Shown: positions 23,418 through 33,291, counted from the first letter of the stretch. The stretch: DNA of 42,780 nucleotides from Bacillus massiliglaciei (GCF_900098925.1 NZ_LT622356.1:225572-268351); one strand, 5' to 3'. Translations and numbers: made by a program. Notes: a model not told the origin generated them from the letters alone.

Positions 23418-23614
23418 ATGTTCCTCCTTAATCTGATTTGTCAATTTGCAAACGGTTAATAAAAAACACAAAGCCGCCTACAAAAGCAGCAATTTTAAAC
23501 CTTTGCTTTTACATATCCTGACTGCAGGATTCCCGATAAAAGTTTTTTAGTATTCTATTGTCATACCACAATTCAAAAAAGGGACAGACTACTTGGTCCA
23601 TCCCCTCTGTCTAT

Positions 23615-24766
23615 TTATGCACCTGCAGGCTCTTCAGTAATTGCAAGGTCCAAATCATAAACTTGTACTGCTTGATTATCTTTAGGCTTTCCAGTAGCAA
23701 ACTGTTTGGCGATATATAGGGTTGCATCGTCCATGGCTAATGTTTGATCAAACTTCTTAACTTCCATTTCTCCACCAATTGCCGCGAGGTATTCCCCTTT
23801 TACAAAGAATAATACTTTACCTTGAGGAACAAACATAGATTCCGTAAAGATTGGGCTGAATGGAAGGCTGGATACATAGGATCCTGCAGCATTTTGAACT
23901 GTTGAATTTGCTTTAATACCAAAGCTGTCAAATGGATTAGTAACCATTACAACTTTTCCGGCAATATTTCTGACTCGATCCTCGCTTCCCACAGTGTGAA
24001 TAGATAGTTTTTCTACCACGCCTTTTAGCTCATTGATCGTAGTGCGTCCAGGTTTGAAGGTTAAAGTACCTGCAGAAGTTTTATCAGGGTATACCATTAC
24101 CCCATTTTCTACTGATCCATTTAAATCCTTCAGCAAACCAATAGGTTGATTATCTCCAGTTCCTTCGACAAAACCACGTTCTAAGCCAACTGACATTGCT
24201 TCCACAATCATTGTACGAACATAACGTTCAACCCATACTGGCCCTAGCTTCAACATATCATTAGAGATGGGAATAAATGCAGTCAATTTAAGTTGACTGA
24301 TAGATTCTTTTCGGAAAGTAGCATTTAGTTGTCCTTTAATATCCCCAAAGATCGGACCCCAGACAGCTGCACCTTCTGGATTACCATAAATGAATTCGGT
24401 AACAGCTCCAAGGTTTTGAATCCCAATTTGCTGCAGTAATGGATGACTTTGTTGTAAATCTTCAAAAACACGTTCTTGTGTTTCTACAGGAAGAGTTTCA
24501 TTGTCTTTAAAACCACCTTCTTGAATTACTGCGTTGAAAAACCTTATTTCTTGTCCAGATAATTGATTTGCTCCATGTGATCCAGTATACATTTCTGCCT
24601 GAACTTCTTTTCGTATGTTGTTTGTTACCTCTCTTTGTAGTTCATCGAAGTAATTTGTAAAAGCTTCTGTTTGCTGTGATTCGGTACTTTCTGTGTTTGA
24701 TAATACTTCTGTCAATTTTTTCTTTGCATCGTTCATTTCATTTTTATTATTAAATCTCATTACCAT
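23615..24766 (-). CDS. HK97-family phage major capsid protein
   Basis: A 383-residue capsid subunit. Residues 1-95 form a helical, charged region (KNEMNDAKKKLTEVLSNTESTESQQTEAFTNYFDELQREV) like the delta/scaffold domain removed by prohead protease. The HK97 fold follows: PVETQERVFEDLQQSHPLLQQIGIQNLG, WGPIFGDIKGQLNATFRKESISQLKLTAFIPISNDMLKLGPVWVERYVRTMIVEAMSVGLERGFVEGTGDNQPIGLL, and MVTNPFDSFGI near 280. It is complete. GGAG precedes the ATG at 24766; a GTG three codons earlier is possible. It directly follows the protease gene, the usual order, but no portal or connector genes accompany it. Confidence 0.92.
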   Translation of the reverse strand: MVMRFNNKNEMNDAKKKLTEVLSNTESTESQQTEAFTNYFDELQREVTNNIRKEVQAEMYTGSHGANQLSGQEIRFFNAVIQEGGFKDNETLPVETQERVFEDLQQSHPLLQQIGIQNLGAVTEFIYGNPEGAAVWGPIFGDIKGQLNATFRKESISQLKLTAFIPISNDMLKLGPVWVERYVRTMIVEAMSVGLERGFVEGTGDNQPIGLLKDLNGSVENGVMVYPDKTSAGTLTFKPGRTTINELKGVVEKLSIHTVGSEDRVRNIAGKVVMVTNPFDSFGIKANSTVQNAAGSYVSSLPFSPIFTESMFVPQGKVLFFVKGEYLAAIGGEMEVKKFDQTLAMDDATLYIAKQFATGKPKDNQAVQVYDLDLAITEEPAGA

Positions 24767-24787
24767 AGTTAACACACTCCTGAATTT

Positions 24788-25480
24788 TTATAGTTTATTA
24801 GAGTAACTGTTTAAAAACGCTCTTGCGATAGAACTTAAACCTGCTTTTTCTTCACTTTTTTTCTCATTCATAACTTTATTTCTGATACCATCAATAACCT
24901 TTTGTGGAATCATACTTGGCATAGCACTGTAAGCAGCGATTTTGACGGTATTATCCATGAACATGATTTCATCAACAAAGCCGTTCTCTAATGCCTGCTG
25001 AGGATCCATCCATGTTTCTTCGGCCATCATATCTAGCAATTCCTCTTCTGTTTTTCCCGTTTTTAGCATATATGCATTTACGATAGTTTTGTCTGTAACC
25101 TTTAACCGCTCTGCAGTTTTAGTCATATCACGATGATCACCATAACCAACTGTGGCAGCATTATGAACCATAATTTGACCAGTAGGCGTAATTCGAACTT
25201 TGTTCGTACCTGTTGCAATAAAAGATGCTGCGCTTGCTGCTAACCCTACAATTTGAGATTCAGTATCGCCTGGATAGTTTTTTAATGCCGTATAAATTTC
25301 TGATCCATCCCACACGTATCCACCGGGGCTATTGATAGAAACAATTACATCTTCACCTTTTGCATTCTCGAGTTCTTGTATGACTTTACGAGGCCAGGTG
25401 GCATCCATTTCGAACATTTCATAAATCCAAGCCTCATCGTTTGAAATTATTGGCCCTTTAACTTCGATTTTGTACGTCAT
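24788..25480 (-). CDS. ClpP-type (S14) prohead protease
   Basis: A 230-residue serine protease of the ClpP fold that processes capsid precursors. Motifs: INSPGGYVWDGSEIYTAL near 50, the nucleophile in GLAASAASFIATG near 84, and the catalytic His in MVHNAATVGYG near 105; WMDPQQALENGFVDEI follows, as in phage ClpP proteases. A strong AAGGAGGTGA precedes the ATG at 25480. Twenty-one bases separate it from the capsid gene. Confidence 0.92.
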   Translation of the reverse strand: MTYKIEVKGPIISNDEAWIYEMFEMDATWPRKVIQELENAKGEDVIVSINSPGGYVWDGSEIYTALKNYPGDTESQIVGLAASAASFIATGTNKVRITPTGQIMVHNAATVGYGDHRDMTKTAERLKVTDKTIVNAYMLKTGKTEEELLDMMAEETWMDPQQALENGFVDEIMFMDNTVKIAAYSAMPSMIPQKVIDGIRNKVMNEKKSEEKAGLSSIARAFLNSYSNKL

Positions 25481-25704
25481 TTTGTTTTTTTCACCTCCTT
25501 TTATTGCATTATTTGAAAGGTTCTCTAAGCTCTAAAACTTTGTCATTATTGACTTTTCTGTCCTAACCCCCCCTATACGCGTGAGAAAAGCAGAAAAATT
25601 TGGGGAGTAGAGACCCCTGCCCGGTCCCCGGGTTAAAAAATTTCAGTGAAACCTTTTAGGGGGGGATGTTCATCATTCCATAGAATCACTCCTTTCAAGG
25701 GAAT
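25481..25704. other. Region between ArpU and protease genes; candidate cos or deletion junction
   Basis: No gene. Here a complete phage would have HNH, terminase and portal genes. The middle (about 25565-25660) is unusually GC-rich for the element, with runs of C and G and a CCCGGTCCCCGGGTT block next to ATTTGGGGAGTAGAGACCCC. Such G/C blocks with flanking A tracts resemble cos sites of Gram-positive cos phages. A cos function is inference. Confidence 0.4.
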
Positions 25705-26109
25705 TTAAATAATTCCTAATGCCGTTGCGAATAACCGGATTGCTTGTTTCTTCTGATCATAAAATTGGTTTTTGGATAGTCCTAAATCCATGCAAATTGT
25801 TAAATCATTGACTGCTATATTACCCAGGTACTTTTTTTCTAGGATCATACGTTGCGTGTCATCCAAAACCTCATTTAAAACTCGATTTACATGCTTATAC
25901 TTTAGTTCCTTTACGCTATCCCTACTGATCATTTCAGGAAAGACTCTACCTACCCCAGTTTCTTTAAGCTCTTTGTTATTCTTCACCAATACTTTTAAGG
26001 CTTTATAGAACTTCAATTCTTCAGCAACAATCCTTTTTAATTCGCGATCATTTATAACCTTTGGCTGAATCTCCTGGCCACAATTAATGCTATATAGTTC
26101 CTGTTCCAT
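25705..26109 (-). CDS. ArpU-like phage late-gene regulator
   Basis: A 134-residue protein with a C-terminal sigma-70 region 4-like helix-turn-helix (DDTQRMILEKKYLGNIAVNDLTICMDLGLSKNQFYDQKKQAIRLFATALGI). This is the ArpU/late-operon-activator pattern seen before packaging genes of Firmicute phages. ATG at 26109 is favoured by AAGGGTGAGG. It probably drives the protease-capsid genes downstream. Confidence 0.75.
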   Translation of the reverse strand: MEQELYSINCGQEIQPKVINDRELKRIVAEELKFYKALKVLVKNNKELKETGVGRVFPEMISRDSVKELKYKHVNRVLNEVLDDTQRMILEKKYLGNIAVNDLTICMDLGLSKNQFYDQKKQAIRLFATALGII

Positions 26110-26152
26110 AGCCCTCACCCTTGTGTTATAATTTAGGTGAATTAAGAATTAA

Positions 26153-26464
26153 TTACTTTCGACTAAGTTTTTTTAATGACACCTTTGCTATTGCCGTAGC
26201 AGAGGTGTTTCTTTTATTACTTGACTTGTCTTCTATTAATCTATTAACTATTTCATCCAGGTCCTTTAGAGTAACCACACCAGCCCCCTTCAACTTCCCC
26301 AGAAGATAAACAAAATACAAGGCCCACATTGAATCACTGTTTTTACTTTCTTCTCTGAATATGTGTTTGATTAAAAATCTTTCTGCATATTTAGGAGAAT
26401 ATTGCTTTCCTAGACGCGTCCGAAGTTGAATATAATCTGTAATTTTTTTCTTTGATTTTGCCAT
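26153..26464 (-). CDS. Hypothetical protein, 103 aa, basic
   Basis: MAKSKKKITDYIQLRTRLGKQYSPKYAERFLIKHIFREESKNSDSMWALYFVYLLGKLKGAGVVTLKDLDEIVNRLIEDK..., a basic, helical protein. No family is recognised. It lies between the replication gene and ArpU in the phage-like operon, where small regulatory proteins are common. Confidence 0.6.
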   Translation of the reverse strand: MAKSKKKITDYIQLRTRLGKQYSPKYAERFLIKHIFREESKNSDSMWALYFVYLLGKLKGAGVVTLKDLDEIVNRLIEDKSSNKRNTSATAIAKVSLKKLSRK

Positions 26465-26516
26465 TTAATATCACTCCCATTATTTTTTATAAATATTATG
26501 AATTAATTGGTTACTG

Positions 26517-27347
26517 TTAATCACTCCAATTGAAGGACTCAGGATCCCCTCCTGCAGCTATCCATCTTTGAAACTCAATATCTTTACTTCTTGGATCCTT
26601 ATTTACAGTCGCTTCCAACTTCTGATTTAATTTGCTTATAGCCTCATCCACCTTTATATTTCGAATAATCCCTAAGGTATAATTTTCTTTTTTTGAATGA
26701 AATGCTGAGTTTTCAAGATGTGTTTTAACTCCATACTCCACACGCTTTTCAGGATACTTGTCCCAATCTTGATACATTTTTAAAATGACAGAATCAGATA
26801 TCTTCCCACTACTTCTGGTATGTCGAATCATTTCTAAGTAATCATCAATGATTTTTAATTGACTGTTAGAATACCTGTGACGCAAATTTTCAATTTGTGA
26901 AGGTATATGTGTTTTCTTTTCATTCTTTACTTCTTTATATTCTTGTTTGTGGTCAACTGTTGGTTCATTTGATGGTCTTTTGTTGGTCATTTGTTGGTCA
27001 ACTTCTTGATATCGAGACCAATTATTTATTGTTACCACGCTGTATTTGGTAGTTTTATTGATGGTCAAATACCCGAGCTTTTCTAGTCTTTCTAGCCACC
27101 TATAAACGGTCTTAGGTTCTTTCACCCTGTCTCCCTGTTTTAAGCCATTATTGTACATGTCGAATAGAGTAAACCTGCCTGTTACAAATTGCCCTGGCAG
27201 TAAATGAACCATCTGGCGATCCACGACCTGATCTCGTTCTTTATGGGTGGCTTCAGTTAAACAGATAATCCACAATCTAAAAAACTTGTGATCATTAAAA
27301 ATAGGATTATCTCTAATTTTCCGATGTAGCTTGATCCATCCTTGCAT
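26517..27347 (-). CDS. Phage replication initiator, DnaD-like
   Basis: A 276-residue protein. Residues 1-125 form a winged-helix replisome-organiser domain (MQGWIKLHRKIRDNPIFNDHKFFRLWIICLTEATHK..., LLPGQFVTGRFTL, RLEKLGYLTINKTTKYSVVTINNW). A polar linker (DQQMTNKRPSNEPTVDHKQEYK) follows and is encoded by tandem iterons. The C-terminal part (SNSQLKIIDDYLEMIRHTRSSGKISDSVILKMYQDWDKYP...) is DnaD-like. Such proteins load the helicase at the phage origin. ATG at 27347 with AGGTGAGGTG; a GTG two codons before is possible. Confidence 0.85.
   Translation of the reverse strand: MQGWIKLHRKIRDNPIFNDHKFFRLWIICLTEATHKERDQVVDRQMVHLLPGQFVTGRFTLFDMYNNGLKQGDRVKEPKTVYRWLERLEKLGYLTINKTTKYSVVTINNWSRYQEVDQQMTNKRPSNEPTVDHKQEYKEVKNEKKTHIPSQIENLRHRYSNSQLKIIDDYLEMIRHTRSSGKISDSVILKMYQDWDKYPEKRVEYGVKTHLENSAFHSKKENYTLGIIRNIKVDEAISKLNQKLEATVNKDPRSKDIEFQRWIAAGGDPESFNWSD
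26946..27000 (+). repeat. Five 11-bp iterons inside the initiator gene, candidate replication origin
   Basis: Units at 26946, 26957, 26968, 26979 and 26990 follow an exact 11-bp period. The last two are identical (TTTGTTGGTCA); the others are variants (CTGTTGGTTCA, TTTGATGGTCT, TTTGTGGTCAA). Phage origins are often located inside the initiator gene in this way. Confidence 0.7.
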
Positions 27348-27358
27348 AATCACCTCAC

Positions 27359-27733
27359 CTACTTGCCTATTAACCTCTTTGTATCGAGGCTCAAAATGCT
27401 GTTTATAACTTCATTACCAGAAATTTTTTTGGATTTTATTTCAGCTAAAAGCCTCTCCATAATATCTTCTTTATCTACAATTTCCTCTTCACAAAAATGA
27501 TTCAGATGTACTTTTACGAAGGCATCCTGATAGTATGATTTGCCTTTGCCAACGAGTATCGTATTCAGAACATCATAAATGGTAACTTGTTCACCAAACA
27601 CTTCAATCAAATCTTGATTGTTTAATTGCATTTCAGAAATGCGGCCTTTTACTTCATGATATAAAACAACTATCCCCTCTTTACTAGCCCCCCAATGAAC
27701 ATCAAGCCGACCTTTTATCGTATTTTCATACAT
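27359..27733 (-). CDS. Hypothetical protein, 124 aa
   Basis: MYENTIKGRLDVHWGASKEGIVVLYHEVKGRISEMQLNNQDLIEVFGEQVTIYDVLNTILVGKG..., alpha/beta, soluble. It lies between the DUF771-like gene and the initiator with short spacing. GAGGGGATG precedes its ATG. No family recognised; a regulatory or replication accessory role is possible from position only. Confidence 0.65.
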   Translation of the reverse strand: MYENTIKGRLDVHWGASKEGIVVLYHEVKGRISEMQLNNQDLIEVFGEQVTIYDVLNTILVGKGKSYYQDAFVKVHLNHFCEEEIVDKEDIMERLLAEIKSKKISGNEVINSILSLDTKRLIGK

Positions 27734-27736
27734 TTT

Positions 27737-28006
27737 TTACATCCCCTCTTTTTCAGATGACCAACGATCGATATAAGCTTCAACCTGTTTGCGATGAAAG
27801 AGCCATTTTGCACCTACCCGAAATTTAGGGAAATTAGGATCTGAAATGAAAAGCTTCTGAACAGTCGGCCAAGATAAAGAAAGCATTTTGCAAAGTTGCT
27901 TAGTATCCATAAGCAAAGCCTCTAATTCAATTTGATCTAAGCGTTTTTGAATTTCATCCAGATATAAAGCTTTCAATTCTTCTTGGTTTACTTTTATGTC
28001 AATCAA
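27737..28006 (-). CDS. DUF771/excisionase-like DNA-binding protein (right copy)
   Basis: An 89-residue protein, TTG start with AAAAGGAGTG upstream. Layout MIDIKVNQEELKALYLDEIQKRLDQIELEALLMDTKQLCKMLSLSWPTVQKLFISDPNFPKFRVGAKWLFHRKQVEAYIDRW: helical start, then an excisionase-type winged helix. It parallels the protein at 14822-15091 (shared F/P/R...GxKW). It follows the Cro-like gene and probably serves as excisionase or early regulator. Confidence 0.78.
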   Translation of the reverse strand: MIDIKVNQEELKALYLDEIQKRLDQIELEALLMDTKQLCKMLSLSWPTVQKLFISDPNFPKFRVGAKWLFHRKQVEAYIDRWSSEKEGM

Positions 28007-28025
28007 TTAAATTCACTCCTTTTAA

Positions 28026-28241
28026 TCAAACTGATGCCTCAATTTCGAAAATATCGTCAAACTCGACTTCTAAAGCATCAACAATTTTTTTTGCTATTGG
28101 AGGACTTGGTTTTCTGTTACCATTACAAACTTGAATTGCAGTAACTTCACCGATTTCAGCAACTTTTGCCAAAGCGCGTTTAGTAAAACCTTTTCTAATA
28201 AGTGCCCTATGAATTTCTTCAATTTTAGGATTTATTTTCAT
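28026..28241 (-). CDS. Cro-like XRE regulator
   Basis: A 71-residue helix-turn-helix protein (IEEIHRALIRKGFTKRALAKVAEIGEVTAIQVCNGNRKPSPPIAKKIVDALEVEFDDIFEI). AAAGGAGGG precedes the ATG. It is divergent from the CI-like gene across 142 bp with two related palindromes, the usual lysis/lysogeny-type switch. It heads the minus-strand phage-like genes. Confidence 0.85.
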   Translation of the reverse strand: MKINPKIEEIHRALIRKGFTKRALAKVAEIGEVTAIQVCNGNRKPSPPIAKKIVDALEVEFDDIFEIEASV

Positions 28242-28256
28242 TCTTTACCCTCCTTT

Positions 28257-28327
28257 ATATTGCTAATAGCAATATTTATATTTAGATACTACATCAAAAT
28301 ATATCAATTTGCAATACTAATAGTAAT
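28257..28327. promoter_or_regulatory. CI/Cro operator region
   Basis: Two odd-centred palindromes with the same core CTAATAG: a perfect 19-bp site ATATTGCTA-A-TAGCAATAT (28257-28275) and an 11-bp site TACTA-A-TAGTA (28315-28325). A TTGCTA half-site lies at 28340. The centres are 54 bp apart. Confidence 0.7.
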
Positions 28328-28383
28328 AAATATTCCAATTTGCTATATTTATTATATAAAGTTATCTAAAGGAGCGATATAAA

Positions 28384-28827
28384 ATGGGAAATGAAGAATT
28401 TGGTTTACATCTTCGAAATCTTAGAAAGAAAAAAGGGTTAACTCTTGAAGAACTAGGAAAGTTATCAGATTTATCACAGCCTTACCTTTCGCAAATTGAA
28501 AATGGGAAAAGGGCAATCCCCTCACCAGAAATACTTTATAAATTATCTAAACCATTAGGCGTCGATCATGTTCATTTAATGATAAAAGCTGGGCATCTTC
28601 AGGGGGAAGAAAATGATTATTTGGAAAGCCCACTTGAAACAGAATTAAGAAAATTAGAAGATGGAAAACTAAAAGAAAAAATGCAAAAAATACAAAATGC
28701 TGAAAATGATATCATAAATATCCTTTTTCGACCAAATATTCACTATAGAGGAGTTATTCTTACTAAAGAAGATAGAAGAAAACTCGCAGATATGATAGAT
28801 ATAATGTTACGCAATAAAGAGGAATAA
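28384..28827 (+). CDS. CI-like XRE repressor
   Basis: A 147-residue repressor. Residues 8-65 are the helix-turn-helix (LRNLRKKKGLTLEELGKLSDLSQPYLSQIENGKRAIPSPEILYKLSKPLGVDH). The rest is helical, without a LexA-type peptidase, so induction would need another factor such as an ImmA protease; one is fused to HigA in this element. AAGGAG precedes the ATG. The integrase gene follows after 13 bp in the same operon. Confidence 0.87.
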   Translation: MGNEEFGLHLRNLRKKKGLTLEELGKLSDLSQPYLSQIENGKRAIPSPEILYKLSKPLGVDHVHLMIKAGHLQGEENDYLESPLETELRKLEDGKLKEKMQKIQNAENDIINILFRPNIHYRGVILTKEDRRKLADMIDIMLRNKEE

Positions 28828-28840
28828 AGGAGGAATAAAA

Positions 28841-30007
28841 ATGTCCAAGTTTAAACAACGAGGAAAATCCTGGAGTTATCATATTTATTTAGGTATAGAC
28901 CCTTTAACAAAAAAGAGGATGGAAATATCTAAAGGTGGATTTAAAACTAAAAAGGAAGCCCAAGCTGCAGCCCGGCTTGTGGAAATAGAAAAACAAAATG
29001 GTACCCTGATTAAAGAGTCGCGGATGTCATTTGAAGAATTTGCTAAGGACTGGCTTAAGTCATACAGCCGCAGCGGGGTAAAAGTAAGCAGCGTAAGAGC
29101 CCGAGAAAAAGAAATGAAGCACTTTATAAGTGTTTGGGGTCCCTACCCTATAAGCAAAATCACAAAAAAAATGTACCAGGACAGGATACTCGATTTATTT
29201 GAGCGCTATAGCCAAAATTATATGGATGGCATTCACGCATGTGGAAGAATGATTTTTAGGCAGGCAGTAGAACTAGGGTTAATGAAAATCAATCCTACAG
29301 AAAATTTCAGGCTCCCTAAGAAGCAACAAACTGTTGAAGAACTTGAGAAAGAAGAAGAGGAAATAAATTTTTTGGAGAAAGAAGAGCTTGCACATTTCCT
29401 TAAGTTAGCTCAATCTGATGGCCTGGAAATGGATCATTTAGTCTTTACTGTCCTTTCCTATACCGGATTAAGAATAGGCGAACTATTAGCTCTAAAATGG
29501 ACGGACTTTAATGCAAAACAAGCAACTTTACGTATAACAAAAACTATTTATAACCCAACTAATAATTTTGAAAAGTATCAGCTACTTACACCCAAAACAG
29601 TGGGTTCGAAACGCACAATCGAAATTGATGATATGTTGGTGAAAATGCTGAAAAAACACGAAATCAAACAAAAGGAAATAAAGCTTAAAAACAAACCTAT
29701 ATACAAAGATAATGGATTTATTTTTGCCCGAGATGATGGCCATCCACAATTAAGAAAAGTATTTGAAACAAGACTTCATCGTCTGCTAAAAAAAGCGGAA
29801 ATACACAAGAATATAACTCCTCACTCGTTCCGGCATACTCATGCATCATTAATGTTTGAAGCTGGTGCAACAATTAAAGAAGTGATGGAGCGTCTGGGAC
29901 ATACTGATCCAAAGACGACAACAGTTATTTATACTCACGTTACCCAAAGCACAAAAGAAAAGACCTCCCACCAGTTCAGCAAACTGATGAAAGGCCTTCT
30001 CCATTAG
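28841..30007 (+). CDS. int: Tyrosine-type site-specific integrase
   Basis: A 388-residue recombinase of the phage/Tn916 type. It has an N-terminal arm-binding domain (QRGKSWSYHIYLGIDPLTKKRMEISKGGFKTKKEAQAAA), a SAM-like core-binding domain (FEEFAKDWLKSYSRSGVK...) and a catalytic domain. The catalytic Arg is in YTGLRIGELLAL near 205, HSFRHTHASL near 328, the second His in ERLGHTDPKTT near 352 and the Tyr in VIYTHVT near 365. AGGAGG precedes the ATG. It ends 93 bp from attR, so the element carries its own integration function at groEL. Confidence 0.95.
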   Translation: MSKFKQRGKSWSYHIYLGIDPLTKKRMEISKGGFKTKKEAQAAARLVEIEKQNGTLIKESRMSFEEFAKDWLKSYSRSGVKVSSVRAREKEMKHFISVWGPYPISKITKKMYQDRILDLFERYSQNYMDGIHACGRMIFRQAVELGLMKINPTENFRLPKKQQTVEELEKEEEEINFLEKEELAHFLKLAQSDGLEMDHLVFTVLSYTGLRIGELLALKWTDFNAKQATLRITKTIYNPTNNFEKYQLLTPKTVGSKRTIEIDDMLVKMLKKHEIKQKEIKLKNKPIYKDNGFIFARDDGHPQLRKVFETRLHRLLKKAEIHKNITPHSFRHTHASLMFEAGATIKEVMERLGHTDPKTTTVIYTHVTQSTKEKTSHQFSKLMKGLLH

Positions 30008-30025
30008 GGTGATCTTTGTCTATTT

Positions 30026-30047
30026 ACGAGGACAAAGACGAGGACAT
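30026..30047 (+). repeat. GAGGACA direct repeats near attR, candidate integrase arm sites
   Basis: ACGAGGACAAAG followed by ACGAGGACAT, same orientation as the pair at 14011-14032, 54 bp inside the core. Confidence 0.55.
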
Positions 30048-30065
30048 ATTTAGTCAATTACCCTC

Positions 30066-30091
30066 ATAAACGTTGATAATTCAACATTTAT
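30066..30091. repeat. Inverted repeat between int and groEL
   Basis: ATAAACGTTGA / TCAACATTTAT, 11-bp arms with one mismatch and a TAAT loop. It lacks a T run, so it would be a weak terminator for either of the convergent genes. Confidence 0.5.
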
Positions 30092-30100
30092 AAGTGTGTC

Positions 30101-31777
<1,677 letters not shown>

Positions 31778-31798
31778 TCAGTTAAGTATTTGTTAAGA

Positions 31799-32083
31799 TT
31801 AACCGATGATAGCCAAAATGTCGCTTTCACGGAGAATTAAGTATTCAGTACCTTCATATTTTACTTCAGTACCTGCATATTTTGAGAAGATAATGCGATC
31901 GCCTTGGGCAACCTCTAAATTAACACGTTCGCCGTTTTCAAGAACACGGCCTGTACCGACTGCGACCACTTTGCCTTCTTGCGGCTTTTCTTTCGCTGTG
32001 TCCGGTAAAACAATACCGCTTGCCGTTTTTTCTTCAGATTCAACTAGTTCAATAATAACGCGATCACCTAATGGTTTTAACAA
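31799..32083 (-). CDS. groS: Co-chaperonin GroES
   Basis: A 94-residue lid subunit of the chaperonin, near identical to Bacillus GroES ([45 protein letters not shown]...[28 protein letters not shown]). It starts with TTG at 32083, 9 nt after AGGAGG; the longer frame to 32101 has no ribosome binding site. It is the first gene of the groESL operon. Confidence 0.98.
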   Translation of the reverse strand: MLKPLGDRVIIELVESEEKTASGIVLPDTAKEKPQEGKVVAVGTGRVLENGERVNLEVAQGDRIIFSKYAGTEVKYEGTEYLILRESDILAIIG

Positions 32084-32128
32084 GTGAAACGACCTCCTCA
32101 AATTTCGTTTAAATAATTGCTATGATTA

Positions 32129-32155
32129 TTAGCACTCAACTCCAACGAGTGCTAA
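32129..32155. promoter_or_regulatory. CIRCE operator (HrcA binding site)
   Basis: TTAGCACTC-N9-GAGTGCTAA, a perfect match to the CIRCE consensus, in the groESL leader. HrcA represses here until heat or misfolded protein occupies GroEL. Confidence 0.98.
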
Positions 32156-32165
32156 CACAATTATT

Positions 32166-32194
32166 ATATTAAATAAATCGTCTCTATTTTGCAA
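32166..32194 (-). promoter_or_regulatory. Sigma-A promoter of groESL
   Basis: Minus strand TTGCAA (32194-32189), 17-nt spacer, TAATAT (32171-32166), just upstream of CIRCE. Confidence 0.8.
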
Positions 32195-32383
32195 GTATCT
32201 TCCTCATTTTTTTCGCAGATTTTTTTATAAAAATCAGGCAGGCTTCAGGAATAAATCGACGGCTTTTGGAATAGGATTTTTCGCTCTCAATAATTGGTGT
32301 TCTCCGCTGATTTTTGGTACCCTATTCTAATAGAGCATATTGTTTGGCACTTTAGGAAATTGAGCTTAAAGGGGATTTCGGTA

Positions 32384-33085
32384 TTGAAAAAAGAATATTG
32401 GTTTGTCATGATCGTTTACATCATTGCGCAGCTGTCCAGCATTGTCGGAGTACCAATTCTGCTGGTGGCATTTGACATGGGCATTGCGCAGGCCACTGCC
32501 TGGTGGATCTTTGGAAGCTTCGCTGTGGCTGTGCTGCTGACTCTTCTCCTTTTGAGGAAGGAGATGACGGAGAAGAAGCGGGATCTGCAGGCGCCAATCG
32601 GGATTTCTCTGTTTTGGGCGATTGCCGGGATTTTTCTTGCCTTCTTCGCACAGACGGCTTCCGGGATGATCGAGCAGGCCATCGGCATCGATCCTGGCTC
32701 GGAAAATACCCAGCACATTACAAGCCTGATTGAACAGGCGCCTATGATGATTGTGGCCACCGCTTTATTCGGGCCTATATTGGAAGAAATCATTTTCCGG
32801 AAAATCATCTTCGGTTCATTATATAAGCGGTTCAATTTCTTCCTGTCCGCTTTAATCAGTTCAGCCATATTCGGGCTGGCGCATTTTGAGTTGGAACACC
32901 TTCTGTTATACACAGCAATGGGTCTGACCTTCGCTTTTCTGTACGTTCGGACAAAACGGATCTGGGTCTCGATTGTTGCGCACGTCGCCATGAATTCAAT
33001 CGTCGTTCTTATGCAGGTTGTATTCAAAGATGAAATTGAAGAAATGCTCGAACATGCACCGGCCTTTATCGGAGGTTTTTTATGA
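32384..33085 (+). CDS. ydiL: CPBP-family intramembrane metalloprotease-like protein
   Basis: A 233-residue membrane protein of the CPBP (Abi/CAAX protease) family. Several helices are visible, with the signature EEIIFRK near residue 137 and further histidines in FGLAHFELEHL near 165 and VAHVAMN near 203. It matches the position of Bacillus ydiL, divergent from groES. The TTG at 32384 has AAGGGG upstream and is preferred over the earlier ATG at 32294. The last codons overlap the start of the next gene. Confidence 0.85.
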   Translation: MKKEYWFVMIVYIIAQLSSIVGVPILLVAFDMGIAQATAWWIFGSFAVAVLLTLLLLRKEMTEKKRDLQAPIGISLFWAIAGIFLAFFAQTASGMIEQAIGIDPGSENTQHITSLIEQAPMMIVATALFGPILEEIIFRKIIFGSLYKRFNFFLSALISSAIFGLAHFELEHLLLYTAMGLTFAFLYVRTKRIWVSIVAHVAMNSIVVLMQVVFKDEIEEMLEHAPAFIGGFL

Positions 33086-33291
33086 GACGGTCACCTTTAA
33101 CAATGGGCATGATCTACGTCGGCCTTGGCGTGCTTTTCACGTTCATGGCCATCCAGCGGGTCTCGAATTCGGGATGGGGCTTCTTCGCCTACCTGCTTAT
33201 TGTGATTGCTACACTTGATTTTGGCTCAGGCATCAGAATGCTTCTGCTGCACCTCAAAATCAAGTCGATTAAAAAGAATCAGAAGAAATAA
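33082..33291 (+). CDS. ydiK: Small membrane protein YdiK
   Basis: A 69-residue protein with two hydrophobic helices (MGMIYVGLGVLFTFMAIQRV and FFAYLLIVIATLDFGSGIRMLLLHL) and a basic tail. It corresponds in position and type to Bacillus ydiK. Its ATG overlaps the ydiL stop by 4 bp, so they are coupled. Its terminator has been split by the IS element. Confidence 0.85.
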   Translation: MRRSPLTMGMIYVGLGVLFTFMAIQRVSNSGWGFFAYLLIVIATLDFGSGIRMLLLHLKIKSIKKNQKK

